A stretch of DNA of 64,000 bases, taken from contig OY821740.1 in assembly GCA_963682055.1 (NCBI GenBank), positions 7,379,314 through 7,443,313 of the forward strand, written 5' to 3'. Under the pieces are notes generated by a model. The model searched no databases. It had not been told where the DNA came from and was given only the letters and a program-made list of their open reading frames with translations. The DNA comes from Primula veris (lineage: Eukaryota > Streptophyta > Magnoliopsida > Ericales > Primulaceae). A program made the position numbers and the translations under genes. Below, piece by piece: positions 35,801 through 48,711 of this stretch (its first letter is position 1; each line of letters opens with the position of its first letter).

Positions 35801-38785
35801 GATGAATGGCCCAGTATACAGTATTACAAATAGAAATTATGAGTGTACAGTTATCTAAATCAAATCTAGGAATTATAACATTAGTAGCAGTGTAGCACAA
35901 CTACATAAAAAAAATGTTTTAAACAAAATGGTAACTAACAACAGAATACCAATCAAGTGTCTAAGTTCTAATCCTCTCAGTTCCCAAATCCAACTCTGGG
36001 GACAGTATTTGAACAGACATTGGTAACTGGTAACAATCTTAAGGGTAGAAAGAAATGCGTGTCTGCAGGTGGTCTTACCTTAAACTTAAGGGTGTCTTTA
36101 AGGTATCCAGTAACTAGTTTATTGTTGGCATGCATCTTTTCACCATTCCAGCTAGAATAGGAAACCATGATCGTCGAAACACCCTTTTGGATCGAGTCTT
36201 TATAAGCAGGCATATGGATATTAAGTAAATTATTCATGTCAATGATCGTGTTGTTTTCATTGATACCATGGTTTGTTCCACCGTCACCCACAAAATGCTT
36301 TGCACAAGCTGCGACTTTGTCCCTGTCAAATAGGGACAAAAAAATATACGAATAGATAAAGAAAAGGTTGAGTTTCAGTAAGCTTACAATTTGAGTGATT
36401 GTAAACCTTATGATACAAAAACAGGTATTGTCAGTGGCAGAGCAAACATCAATATTTTGGCCTTTGAACAAAAAACAAAACTATTTCTTAGAGTTACTAA
36501 AAATGTATTACTTCTATATTATTCTCAAACCCCTATGTATGGCCTTCACAAGAATTACGGGGTTGAGATCATCTCATTTTTATCGTGGAATCAATTATTA
36601 ATTGCAAAATATCATGAAAAGCTAAAGTCCTCACTCCTCAACATATTAAAAAACAGTTTGTCTCCTTAATCCAAAATCCATGTTTATCATCAAGATTGAA
36701 GTTTTACTAATATTTTTTGTGTTTTGTATCCTCAAAATGTAAAGCTAATATTAGGCCTTAACAGGCTCCATACCTTCCAGAAACATAAGGAACTCCGGAA
36801 CTATTTGGGTTTTCCCCTTGTAACCCCAATATAATATCCGACAATTGCTGTACAATTTTGGGGTCTTCGCTGTAACTTTCATAACATCGGCCCCACCGAG
36901 GGTCTCGGCAAACCTAAAGAGAAAGATACAAAAATGAACCTTGGAAAAAAAGCATAATTCTGTTAAAAGAATCAATTAAATATTTATGTATCGTATATAC
37001 TCGTACGTACTGCAATACAAGGAGCAAAAGTATAAGGAATGCCAGTAGCTCTAACTTCAAGAGCTGTTGCGTTTCCAATTCTGCGCATAAGTTCAGGATC
37101 CCTAGCAAGGCATAATATAGTGATGCACTTTAATCATGAAGAATGGTAAAAAGAAATAGCTAAAACAATGATAACAATCTCATATTAATATAATCAACTA
37201 TTGCCGTTATTTCCAGCTTCCTATAACATACCACGTGATCTCAGTCAGTACATCAAAAGATCAACGACCAGTACACTAACTTTGCATTTTTAGGCAATCT
37301 AGTGCATTTGTACCAAAAGATTAAAATTTAATCGGTTATATCATACTTTTCTCTTATGTACGATATTTTATCATGTTTTTTTTCAAATTAGCCCCCAGGT
37401 TATGGCTTTTTTCCTTCTATGTAGGTACGGAAGCAAAATAGACATAAGGTTAGGTTTATATTTTCTTTCTTTTATGTTGGTGTACAAAAATGAAATCTGA
37501 TTGTAAATGTAGTGTATAAAACTGTAATTAACCATCAACTGTTGGGCTTTTATAAGTTCCAAAAGTTTAAAAAGATGATAACTTTCGTGATTACCTGGTA
37601 GCTCCAAGCCCGACATTATGAGGAAATATAGTAGCATTGTAGACATTATTGTGACCATGAACAGCATCAATTCCATAAATCATCGGGATTCCTAAACGGC
37701 TGGATAGTGAGCCCTTTTGGAATTCATTAACCATTTTAACCCAATCTTCTGCACTCGCATGTGGAAGAGGTGTACTCCCTCCCCCACTTAACACGCTCCC
37801 TGCACAACCACAATAAAATATTTTCCATCATATTTTCCCCTTTTACAAGTTTACTGAGACTGAGGTTTATTAGTATCTTATATTTTTCCGTGTAGTACCA
37901 CAAATCTTTCTCCTATGGTTAAGTTCAGTGAGAAGTCTGAATAGTATGAAAAATGTTGTGCTCTAGATATGTCAACCTGGAAGTAAACATTATTTCAAAA
38001 GGACTACTGATATAGATCATAGTTTAATAAGCACAAAGTGAATGGCTAAAGATATAAAAAGCTTGAATAATGGCATTATCATCTAACACTTTGAAAAAAT
38101 CTGCAAACGTTGTAGAAAGTTAGGAACAATTATAAGATACATTTTACTTCATCTTATTAGCGTAACACAAGACATTATAAACAGGAAAAGTTTGGTCCAA
38201 GGGCTATTAGCCTCAATGGTAGCCAACTACCATGGCAATGCAAGTAGATATTTAACAAACTTCAAAATACATTTTCCCCTGATCCTTCAAAAGAGCTTCA
38301 AGTCTTTATCCTTACTGAACATATTCCCTAAACATCTAACTAAAATTGAGGCGAGAAGTCTATAAGAAGTTTTAAGCCTCCAACTAATAGTTCATGGTCT
38401 AACAGCCTAAATGGTATTTTTATGGATATTACCCTATTAGGTTGACCATACATGATTAGCATGGTTTTGTATTTCAACCACAAACATTACGGTCAAACTG
38501 CTAGTTATGAAAAGGCAAGTATTCTATGCGGTATCAATAATATAGAATATTACCAATAAAGTACTCTTTCATGACTTGGGGTGTGGCAACACTTCTATCA
38601 ATCTGAATCATCTGACCAATTTTCTCTTCCAAAGTCATTCGCTTCAAAAGATCATCAACTCGAGCCGCAACAGGACGATTCGGGTCTTTATATAGTATGT
38701 ATATATCATCTTTCGCAAGTACTATCGCAGCAAACGACAACCATAACAATATTACACTACCCAATTTAGCTGAAACCTTAACCAT
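32841..38785 (-). CDS. GH3 exo-beta-glucanase / beta-D-glucosidase
   Basis: Minus-strand exons 38554-38785, 37595-37799, 37011-37101, 36774-36913, 36079-36322, 35468-35572, 35076-35258, 34780-34984, 33487-33985, 32841-32940 join in frame for 667 aa. Residues 1-24 form a signal peptide. The N-terminal barrel shows [22 protein letters not shown] and KHFVGDGGT, with nucleophile Asp310 in SDWEG. The C-terminal domain has [11 protein letters not shown] with acid/base Glu516 and [13 protein letters not shown]. This matches barley exo-1,3/1,4-beta-glucanase-type GH3 enzymes, which trim glucose from cell-wall glucans in the apoplast. The last exon of 100 nt adds a hydrophobic segment (about residues 638-663), suggesting a membrane anchor or a GPI-type signal. 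The start is the ATG at 38785; an upstream GTG is in frame but non-canonical. Confidence 0.95.
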
Positions 38786-38808
38786 CTTCACAGACCAATC
38801 TGTTTCTT

Positions 38809-40203
38809 CTGCATTGAAAAAATATGTGGTTGCAAAATTAAGATTGGAAGTTGTAATTACACTGCAAATACAAACAAAAGGCTTGTTTGGGGTTATTAAT
38901 TTAAGCAGTTACACAATTTTTTTGCGGAATTTGTTACTTTTGACACACTCATAAAAGCAATTACTACAAGTCTCCAAATTTTCGTCCTATTAGGTTTACA
39001 GCAAAGAGTTTACAAATTAATAGAAGACAAATACTTAATACTTATTCGGCCAATTCAATGATAAATATAAAAAGGCAGAGGCAATGACTTGAAAGATCAG
39101 TGTTTTTTAGACTAAATGTTTTTACTAATATTCGGTCCCAGCCATTAATTTTTTTTCATTATTTGCTTCATCATTATCATTGTGAGCTGCATTGTATACG
39201 TTTGGCTGGTTTAAAAGTATTTTTTGTTTTTCTGTTTTACAACTTAAAACACTAGAATTTTTAAAGCTGGTGACCTACATTATATTCTCAACAAAAGAAT
39301 GACTTATTTGCTTCAAAGTCATAAACCAGCCTGTTTTTCTAAGTTACCACGCGAGTTACAGTTACCAAAATCATACATTTTATCCAAGAATTGTTCCTCC
39401 AAAACATGGAAGTTGAAATTACACCAAAAAATACTGTAAATATAGTGCGTACCTTTCTACAAAGTTAGATAACTCTTCTAATAACTGTAGCTTGACAATC
39501 CCAGGAAGCAATTAATATAACAACTCTCTCACCAATTTCGTCTACTAACAGGATTGTGTCTTCAGTATTTACAATTATCCTGTTATAAATAAGCATAATG
39601 TTCAAATATTATATTTAACAAAAACATTATTGAAAGAAAAACTCAACCGACCATTTAAATTAAAAAAGGCAGAGTAAATGCCAACAGTAATAGGGCTTTA
39701 GTTGCAGGGGTATAAGTTCAATTTTCTTTTATTTTTTTATAATTTTGGACTACATTGGCTGGTTAAAAATATAGTTTTTTTTTTTCTTTCATTTCACAGC
39801 CTAGAAACTGGAATCTTAATAAAAAGATGAAACCTTTTATTCCCCAACTCAAACAAAACAACCCATTTCATTTGCTTAAAACTGCTACAAACCAAGCCCA
39901 ATGCATCTCTTCAGTAAAAAATAAAAGGGTACTAATATTTCCAACAAAATATGAAGCAAAAAATGATAAACTAAAAATAAACAGTGATTGCCAAAATTAA
40001 CTGAAAGCCCTAATTACCCAAATTAATGTTGCAATTTTCCCTTAGGAATTGTAGTACATGGAGATTAGTGAAAAGAATAGAGACACTGGAAATAAAGTAA
40101 AGTAAAGTAAAGTACAAATTTAAAAAAATAAAATGAAAAGGGATTTGATAATAACTAGAAACATGCATAATTAAGTACTTATGGGAAATATAAATTTCAG
40201 AAC
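38809..40203 (-). other. Inferred 5'UTR intron of the GH3 gene
   Basis: On the minus strand, ATCCTTG|GTTCTG at 40203 is donor-like and TTTTCAATGCAG ends at 38809, 23 bp before the start codon. The interval has no gene; it contains two copies of GGCTGGTT-flanked repeat sequence (near 39200 and 39750). Confidence 0.35.
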
Positions 40204-40289
40204 CAAGGATAAAGAAGGAAACTAAAGCCTTCACTTTCTTTTCTCACTCACTCAAAAGTGTTTAGTAGCAATGTGATACAGTTAAATAA

Positions 40290-40298
40290 ATATATATA
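40290..40298 (-). promoter_or_regulatory. Putative TATA box of the GH3 gene
   Basis: CTATATATATTT on the minus strand lies about 35-40 bp upstream of a GAGTGAGTGAGAAAAG leader-like sequence. Consistent with the inferred leader exon at about 40204-40260. Confidence 0.35.
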
Positions 40299-41947
40299 GC
40301 TTCTTCTTTTTTTATTGTTGAAAATTACAAAGATATATAGGCTATATATTAGCTACAAATATATATATATATATATATGTATGTATAGTGAGGGAACGTG
40401 GAATAGAGAGATGAGGAAACAAAGTGAACGTGGTAACAGTATCCAAGTACAATCATGTATATTTATGTTCATGTTTTACTTTTCAAATTTAGTCAAATAG
40501 ATCTATAACTTCATTTAATGTCCAAGTACTAATGTTTATGCTTATTCTATTTATGTATATCAAGTTTTTATTATCTTTAATTTGGATTACTCGGTATTCT
40601 AAATTATTATTGTTGTTTTTATTCCTGTCTTTCTTTTCTTTTCTTTTTTGGTTTTTACTATTTATTTTAATTAATAATGAAATAATTATATTAATATAGA
40701 AGCCAAGCGAACAACAAACTTTACCAAAATGTGTCACGAAATAATTGACACGTTTGAAACTAATTTCTAATAAAACGAAATAGTTTGTTGGATTGTTTTA
40801 CATATTTGTCCTTATCGGATTAACTATACCAAAATATGTGTCACATAGTATCGACACGTTTGAAAACTGGTTGTAAAATTATGGTAATTGGGGGATTATT
40901 ATGAATTTATAAGGAGTAGTTATTAAGATCATGGGTGATTAGTGGTTGGTTATCACCAAATCTTTTAGTAGTGGCGACTTGATAGGGGTTCAATTTCATT
41001 TTCAATTCAAATTATTTTTAATATTTGGCGGGGTTAACAGACTGTAATCGACATATTTTTGTTGAAAAACCTTGTAAAAATCAAAATTATTTGAAAAGTT
41101 AGCCCCATAACTTACTACTTCAGTAGTTAGTTAATTATTTGATAGAATAATTTAATTTGATTTAACTGAAATAAATAGATTATAACATACAGTATGTTAT
41201 TGACTTATTGTGAATGTACTTGGAAACTAGTGTACGCTGAAATAAGGGGTTACTCCTCGATAATACCCCTTCAATGGCGATGTAGACTTGGCTACTTTGG
41301 TTGTACTTTTTTCTTTATCTGGCCTATACTTCTTTGTTGATTTATATGACCATTTTTAATTGTATATTTTCAGTTAATCAAAACGTTTACTTTCATAGAT
41401 GGGAAAATAACATACTTTTCTTCGTTACGAATTTCGTTTAGTCCCATCTTTATACTTTAGCATATGTGTATGATTCTTTTTTGCTTTTGAAATGTATCGC
41501 CTAATAGGATAGTCATGTTAAACGATATTCGTTTATAGACTCTTAACCTGTAAATGCTGTTTTAAGAGTACGAACCAAACAAAGAACAACTTATTTCTTC
41601 ATGGCTTTATCTACCTTTAGAAGATATGCTAAATACATAATCAAGGGTTATCAAAGCTCAAGCCTAGGCAAATTTAGCATCTAGGCAATAGCATTGTAAA
41701 TAATTTATTTTAAAAGATATGGTACACCAAGTTAACGTTATACAACAAGCCTAGGCAAACATAACATCTAGGCAATAACATTGGAATAGTCTCTTCTAAA
41801 AGAAACGGTACAACAAGCTAACAAATTAAATATTACAGGCAAAAAGTTATAAGACCATATATAAACAGTCAACACATGAACATGACTAAAGTTTATCAAG
41901 GTTTAAAATCTTTTTATTGAGACTTGCTAAGTATATTATTGGCATAT
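40299..41947. other. Gene-free region upstream of RTM2-like gene
   Basis: AT-rich spacer between two divergent genes. It contains an AT microsatellite near 40358-40378 and the 87-bp duplication; no coding frame is supported. Confidence 0.5.
41659..41832. repeat. 87-bp diverged tandem duplication
   Basis: CAAGCCTAGGCAAA and CATCTAGGCAATA open both copies (41659 and 41746), and both end near GGTACA-CAAG-TAAC. The copies differ at many positions, so the event is older than the other duplications in the window. It lies in the promoter-proximal region of the RTM2-like gene. Confidence 0.85.
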
Positions 41948-43269
41948 ATGGCAATGAGACAAGGATCTAGAATAACTACCATGATCCGTCCTCGTGCACC
42001 CGCCAGTATGGTGTATGAGGAGTTTAGTCCAATCTCGGAGTGGAAAGAAGAAGAAAAATCTCGTGTTCTACTTGTTCATCTTCCTGGTTTGTTTATCTTC
42101 TAACGGGAAATACTTAATGAGTTTGTTTGATTGCTGCTTTTCAGCTCTTTTTTTTGCTTCTAATAATATAAATATATAATGCATTCCATTAATTAGCTTG
42201 AAATTAGACGAATACAGTTTCCTGACACCAAGAAGTTATTAAGTTGAAAAATGCAGCTGAAACACCTTACTTTTGGGATTCAAGAAAAAAAAAAGGGTCT
42301 TGGGTGCAGGAAAGTCGTGGATGAAGCTTTTTACAAAAAAAGAAACTGGCTCTTCTCGAAAAGATAACGTAGAAGGACAAATGAATTATCACTTTATTTA
42401 GCTTTATACAACCTTTCGAGCATCATCTCAGAATAAGAAAGATCTTTAATACTATGAATACAGTTTATGTAGATTTAATTAATCATTTAGTTATTCTAAG
42501 AAACTAAATATTCAAAAATAAGAGCAAATATGTAATACTCCTTTTCTCTGGCTTATAAATAAAAAATAAAAAATACTCTTTTGCTTCAAGTCGAATGAAG
42601 TTGCTACCCTTTTCTTCACCAGGTTACAGAAAAGAACAACTTAAAGTTGCAACTGAAGGCACAAATAACCTAAGAATCAGAGGAGAGCGTTTTGTTGGAG
42701 GACGCAAACGAAGCCGTTTCCAAGAGGAATATCAAATACCCACTGATTCAACTATTACAGGAATTCATGCCAAATTCGAAACCGGAATTCTCACAATCAC
42801 AATGCCCAAAATAAACACCTTCCAAGAGGGCCCCGAAATAACCCAAAATTTAAAAGAAACCATAGACAAGCCAAAAGATGAAGCAAATGCTGAGAACACG
42901 GGTCTTGGCAAGCCCTCAAAAACTATGTTAACGTCGAAAAAGGAAGAAGGAAAACAAAAGCCTGAAACCCCAGAACACGAAAAAGTTGAAAATGAGACTG
43001 TTGATTCCTTGGAGTTGAAAAAACATGATAATGTTTCGGAAAACACTATAAAAGAGACGCTAGCAAATGGAGAAAAGGAAAGGGGAAATGATAACGTAAG
43101 TTCAAAAGTGGAGAATCTGAAAAAGGCGATGAAACGACTTGCGGATGGAGGGTTGAAGACAAAGAGGGGATATATGGTGAATGTTGGGGTGGCAGCTATA
43201 GTCATTGTGGCACTTGGGATTTATGTGTCCTATTCCTTTGGGTCCTATGGGGAAAAGTCAAAATCCTAA
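41948..43269 (+). CDS. RTM2-like HSP20-domain membrane protein
   Basis: Exons 41948-42086 and 42623-43269 join in frame for 261 aa. Exon 1 encodes YEEFSPISEWKEEEKSRVLL up to LPG. Exon 2 continues YRKEQLKV, LRIRGERFVGG and the IHAKFETGILTITMPK core, together an alpha-crystallin (HSP20) domain at about residues 20-105. A long Lys/Glu-rich low-complexity region follows, then a single transmembrane segment (VNVGVAAIVIVALGIYVSY) near the C-terminus. This is the architecture of Arabidopsis RTM2, which restricts long-distance potyvirus movement in phloem, and of its many unstudied relatives; a specific antiviral role here is not implied. Three in-frame ATGs (41948, 41954, 41981) are possible starts. 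The gene converges on RBL. Confidence 0.88.
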
Positions 43270-43714
43270 TTTGCCCTATTGTTTTAGATTTACACAGCAC
43301 TCATGGTATAAACGTTGCAATAAGTGAGTAATTATATCAAATGATTGTAAATTAATCAAAAAGACGAACAGAAAACAACTTATGCACTAGCATATCCACA
43401 TGCAGACTAAAAAATCTTTAGATGATTAAAAGCATTACACATTTTGTTTCTTTCTTTTCCTACTCCCTGAAATCGAGTTTACAGAAATTTCACTATCACA
43501 ATCACTAGAAACTAGGAAACAAAAAAAATTGAAATTTGTTAGAAGACAAATAAACATTTCCCAGAAAACCGTTTTTCCTATTCCTCTTAGATAGATAACA
43601 GCTCTCGTATCTTGATAGGAGAATAAGTTATTAGTCAACTCCTATTTCAGATTAAAAATGCAAACCGTTTGGAATAACATTATTGAAGTGTAGATAAAGT
43701 CAAGAAGAATCTAA
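43270..43714. other. Convergent spacer between RTM2-like and RBL genes
   Basis: About 445 bp between two stop codons on opposite strands. It should contain both 3'UTRs; no other feature is seen. Confidence 0.6.
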
Positions 43715-46700
43715 TTAGTGATACTCTTCGCTGACGTCATCTGAAACGCTATTTTCACGCTCAGCTAGAGATCTATTTCTAGTTTTTGGGTAATTAACAG
43801 ATGGATTTTCCTTCTTTAACGGTTTCCTGACCTTGTCATTATCGACTTGGAACTCCAACACTTTCTCCGAAGGTTTTCGTCTTCTTTTCAAGCGCGCTCC
43901 TTCCGTGTCCTCAGCAGCAGACATATCCATTGCTGTAAAAAAAGTATATAAAAAAATTCAGCTTATGTAACATAACCAAGGTATCAAAAAAATCACAAAT
44001 ACAAGGTTACAAAAACAGAACTCTTTGTGTGTTCAAATGCAACGTTCCTCTCATAATCTTCTACTAGTTTTGACCAACGTAAATATCCAGCACAAAGATG
44101 TCGATGTTCAAGACATGACAGCAGTGGCGGAGCCAGGAATTTATACCAGGGGGGTCAAAAATTCAATCTATAATCAATCGAGGGTGACAAAAGGGGAAAA
44201 AATCTCGAGGACTACCACTTTTTACATAAATTTTTGAAAATATTATACGAAGTCACATTAATTTAATTAATTAACAACACATGAAAACTACAAATTAACA
44301 GCCATCGGGTGAATTATTTGCCAATTAATGGAAGTGATGATCTTATAGTGGTAGATACACCAACTACTCTCCATTGTTCGGAACACTAACTACTCTCAAG
44401 ATTCTGTATAAGTGACATATTTGGATAGAAAGTCATTAAATTTCTACGGTTATGGTGTAGCTCATTTTTATATTATTTTTGTTGGTATCATCTCTTACCT
44501 TAAACAGGGGGTTTAAAATCAAACATATGGAAGGGGCTACATATTTTGTAATCTTCTTAACTGTTATAGCCTATTAATTGGAAATAGAACTAGATAGACT
44601 AAGTAGAACTTGAATTGGAACTATGAGCCAAACAAGTTTAAAAGTAAAACTATCCCTTTTCTACCATCTCCCCCTTCACTTTCTCTCTGCAACTGCAAGT
44701 GAAATAAGAAACCACCATTGTTTATCTACCAAATACAGAATAGAGGGGTATTATAGTAATATACTAGCAGAATTTCAGGGGGGTCATGTGACCCCTCTAA
44801 AGCCTATATAGCTCCGCTCCTGCATGACAGCATATCAACCTCTAAGGTCCATTTTTTTCTTCTGATTTTCTACTTTTCTTAACTACAACAGTACCCTACA
44901 AATACCACAAATATACTAAACCTTCAGCATGCAAGCACAGAAACTGGAAAAGTGTGTGTACTAGACTTACGGAGTGCTTTACTTTGTCCTCCTGTAGGAC
45001 ACACCAATCAATATAAAGCTACAACTACTAGACTAACAGACTTGAAATATTATGTTTTAATACTCAGACAGTAGAAAACGAGGGATTAGCAAAACATTCC
45101 TCTGGAATAAAATCAGTATATGAGCTTTATTGGCTGCTCTCAAATGAGCTAGATTTTCTGAGGTCTGGAGAAAACCTGGTCCCCAAAAACTAAGGCTCAA
45201 TTGGGAGCAAGAATTTCGTGTGGGAAAATGACAAAGAAGAGAATTAAAGCTGGTCAGTGAATAAAGCACAAAAAAAAAAACTAAGCTTAAAAGATGCAAG
45301 CGGACATCACATAAGCTAGCAAAACATCAAGCTAGTAAATTATATTCTCCTATTTTCATTTTTTCCCCTAATCAACTCCTTTAACATTTGACCATTGTCA
45401 CTAACAAGACTACCACAGTCAATATAGAGCTACAACAACTAGACTAGCAAGCTTCATCACTTGAGTGTTACAATCATCAACCTACTAGTTTTTCATATAT
45501 GCATAAAATAGCAAGACATAAAAGCACACCTTCGAATGGACTAGATTCATGGTTCATTGCATGTCCATTTTGCCTTGGCTCTTGAGAAAGTGGGGAACCA
45601 GAATGATTGCTTTCTACCAGCTTTGAAGAAATTTCCACAGCTCTTTCTTGTTGTTCAGTGACATTTGGACAAGGTGTGACAGGCAGGAAACATATTTCGC
45701 CCTCTGACATGTCAGAATCACTAAATGTTGAACCCTTCTCCACTGTCTCAATATCAACTTCTTCCTCCTCGTTAATAAACGATTCTTTCACCTGCAATAT
45801 TTATATAATTGTAAAACCGTTACACAAAAGCAAGCAAAAGGCAATCTACCCCAGCTAAGAAAGTTTACCGCCGTTGCTCTTTGAGAGAGTAGTCATATAT
45901 ACAATAATGTACCCAGCATAATGCACTGAACCTTTAACCTGAAAGAACTTTTAGCAATTCAAAGAAACTGCATTTGAGACCCAGCCTAATTGCGGTGGGA
46001 CTTCGATGCAATTTCACAAATTTCTAATGTGCACTTCTGCGTAAAATTCTGTGTATAGACTGAAGACTCAGGGTAGGAATCATCTATTAGTATGAATCCA
46101 ATCCTCGCAATCTTGGTTTCTATCGTATTGTTTTACTGTTTCATGGATGAAACTAATGAAAATTCCAAAAAATCATTTGTGTTTTCAATAATCATACTAA
46201 AAAAATGTTCAGAACAGCAGAAAGTAATATCCTGGCATCTGAATATAGACTTTTTAAAATTTATGCCAAACATGTTTCAACTTTCAAAAAGAAACTTTTA
46301 TTAAAAACAAAAGCAGATTTCAGAACCGTAACCAGAGGAAGCTTTTAACTTCTTTATCTTCCAATTATAAAACATAAGAATAATTTGAAAAAGGCAGAGA
46401 AAATATGGGAAGGTAAGAGATTGCTAAGATTCTGTCTCTGACCTTTTCGGTTTCCGGCATCAAATCGAATTCATCTTCTCTCTCTACATACTCCTCGTTT
46501 TCCTCCAGTTCCTTGAAATCCGGAGCAAACGCACTCCAATTCTCCGTGTAATCTTTAGCCCAAATATAAACCAATCCAGTGAGAGAAACTGAGAGAACAA
46601 TGGGGTGAACTGGGTGCCAAGCTAAATCGATCAGAGCTTCTTTAGGACCTTCGAGTATTTTCACAAGATGCCCAGCCCTATCCCATATATATATTTTATG

Positions 46701-48678
46701 CTCCCCTTTACTAGCAGAACCACCGATTACCCACTCACCATCTCCACTAAAACATGGTGCTTTCCATTGCAGTTTAGTGATAGAATCGTGAAACTCTCTA
46801 AACAAAGCCAAACATTTTGTTCCCATCGCTTTCAACGCAACAACCTCGTCTTTCTCGTCTAGATTATTTCCCAACTCATTGAGTGATTTAATCTCTTCTT
46901 TTAAAGGTAAAAGGTTCTCGTATATCCTGATTGTCCGGTCATTCGAATTCGTGAGAAGATATCGCCCGCTACGGTTAAAAACAATGTTTTTTATCACTGC
47001 GCCACCTGGGATAGGCACCACCCCGCGTATTTCCACGTTTTTATGATCAATAATAAGTATTTCTCCTTTCGAGTTACCAACATAAACTAAATCACCATGT
47101 TTATTAAAGCAAGCTGCTGCAGGAGTGTAGGTACTGGGCCCATCAGATGACTTATTGTTTTTATTGACACATGGACTAAGATCAGGCACTGAGACTGGGA
47201 GAACAGTAGTGGTTTCTTTTTCGAAATCAACAATGATGGGAGCAGATGATAAAGGGCAAACGAGGCAAACAGATGGTGTGGTAGAACCAGGGTGTAAACG
47301 AGCATGTAACGGGGTATGTTGTAGAGACATCCGTGATATTTTTTCTCCTTTTATAACGTCCCATAGTGATAAAGACTTGTCAGTAGCCGACACAAGAATT
47401 CGGTGGCCGTACTTAGACCAACATACACTTGTTATGCCAGCTATACTATCTTTGTCTTGTAGTTCCTTGGCAATTCCCCGAGTTTCGAAATCCCATATCA
47501 CACAACTTCCATCGGAACACCCAGCTGAATAAGAGGCAAAGAGATTATAAAGTAAGCAAAAGAATGTAGTATCATTCAGTTAAAAACCTCAGGATATGAC
47601 TTGATAGAGCTTATTAGTCATTCATTAAAGGACTGTTTGGTTATAGATCAGTAGCTTTTAATCAAATAAGTGGGTTATTGTCCTTTAGCTTATAAGAATG
47701 ATAGCCAAATGTGAGCTTGGTTGCTAGAAAAGTGTGACAAGCGATTGCTCAATTACTTTCATGTTAGCTATGCACATCAGTCAAAATGTTCAATGATATA
47801 GTACAATATGAATCACATACAAGAAAATATTTCATATATTTGCCTTGTAATAATTATGGTTTTTTGGTACATCCGTGTGTTATGGGGAATCAGTATTGCT
47901 TCTTCTGGCGTCGTTTTAACTTCTGGTTCTTTTTTTTTTCCTTATTATTCCTTCCAGAGAATGGTCTCGAGTAAGAAGAGATCTGAAAGTTAAAATGACC
48001 TTTCAAAAAAGTTCCTAATGATAAAAAAACACAAGCCTAAGCTACATTGTTTAAAAAATCATGGTTAATAGACGTAAAATGCTAAAAGGACTTGCTACCA
48101 GATTAGGGAAATTGCAAGTAATTTTGTTTCAAGCAGATGTCTTTCCAAAATTTGGTTCATATTGAAATTAGGAGAATACTATCAGTAGTTTTTGCTTCTA
48201 GAAAATAACCTTCATGCAGCTTTAATACATGGTTTCTTGCAAAATATGGAGTCAAAAGTGCCCTTAGAAAACATTCACTGAGCAATCTTTTGCATTCAGC
48301 ACCAGGCTACAATCCGAGTAAGTTCAAAGTCTATAGGGGGGAAGCCCTAAAGAGTGCATGTAAACAATTGGGAAACTTTCAAAGGTTTTGCTTCTGATTG
48401 CAGTTACTATCATTCCACTTCTGATTCTTTCTTTTTCCTATTATATTTATTATCAAATTGATGCAGAAAAGGCTTGTTTGGCGGCAATTTTTAAGCTAAT
48501 TAGCTGCCAGATTCTTCGAGACTAAAAAAATTGTTGAGTTTATCGTACTTATAACTTTTTGCAAATCATAAAACAAAAAAGAATCAACCTTTGAGCTGGT
48601 CTGTCAATACAACTTAAAGGAGGCAAACGAAAAGGTAAACAAAGTGAACCCAATAAGATTAAAGGGGGGGAAAAAAGA

Positions 48679-48711
<33 letters not shown>

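Noticed and set aside
36391..36669. 92-codon plus-strand frame in the GH3 gene
   Set aside because: Lies in a GH3 intron on the opposite strand without any domain signal.
42765..43205. 146-codon minus-strand frame
   Set aside because: It is the antisense shadow of the RTM2-like exon 2; its Ser/Phe-rich composition mirrors the Lys/Glu-rich coding strand.
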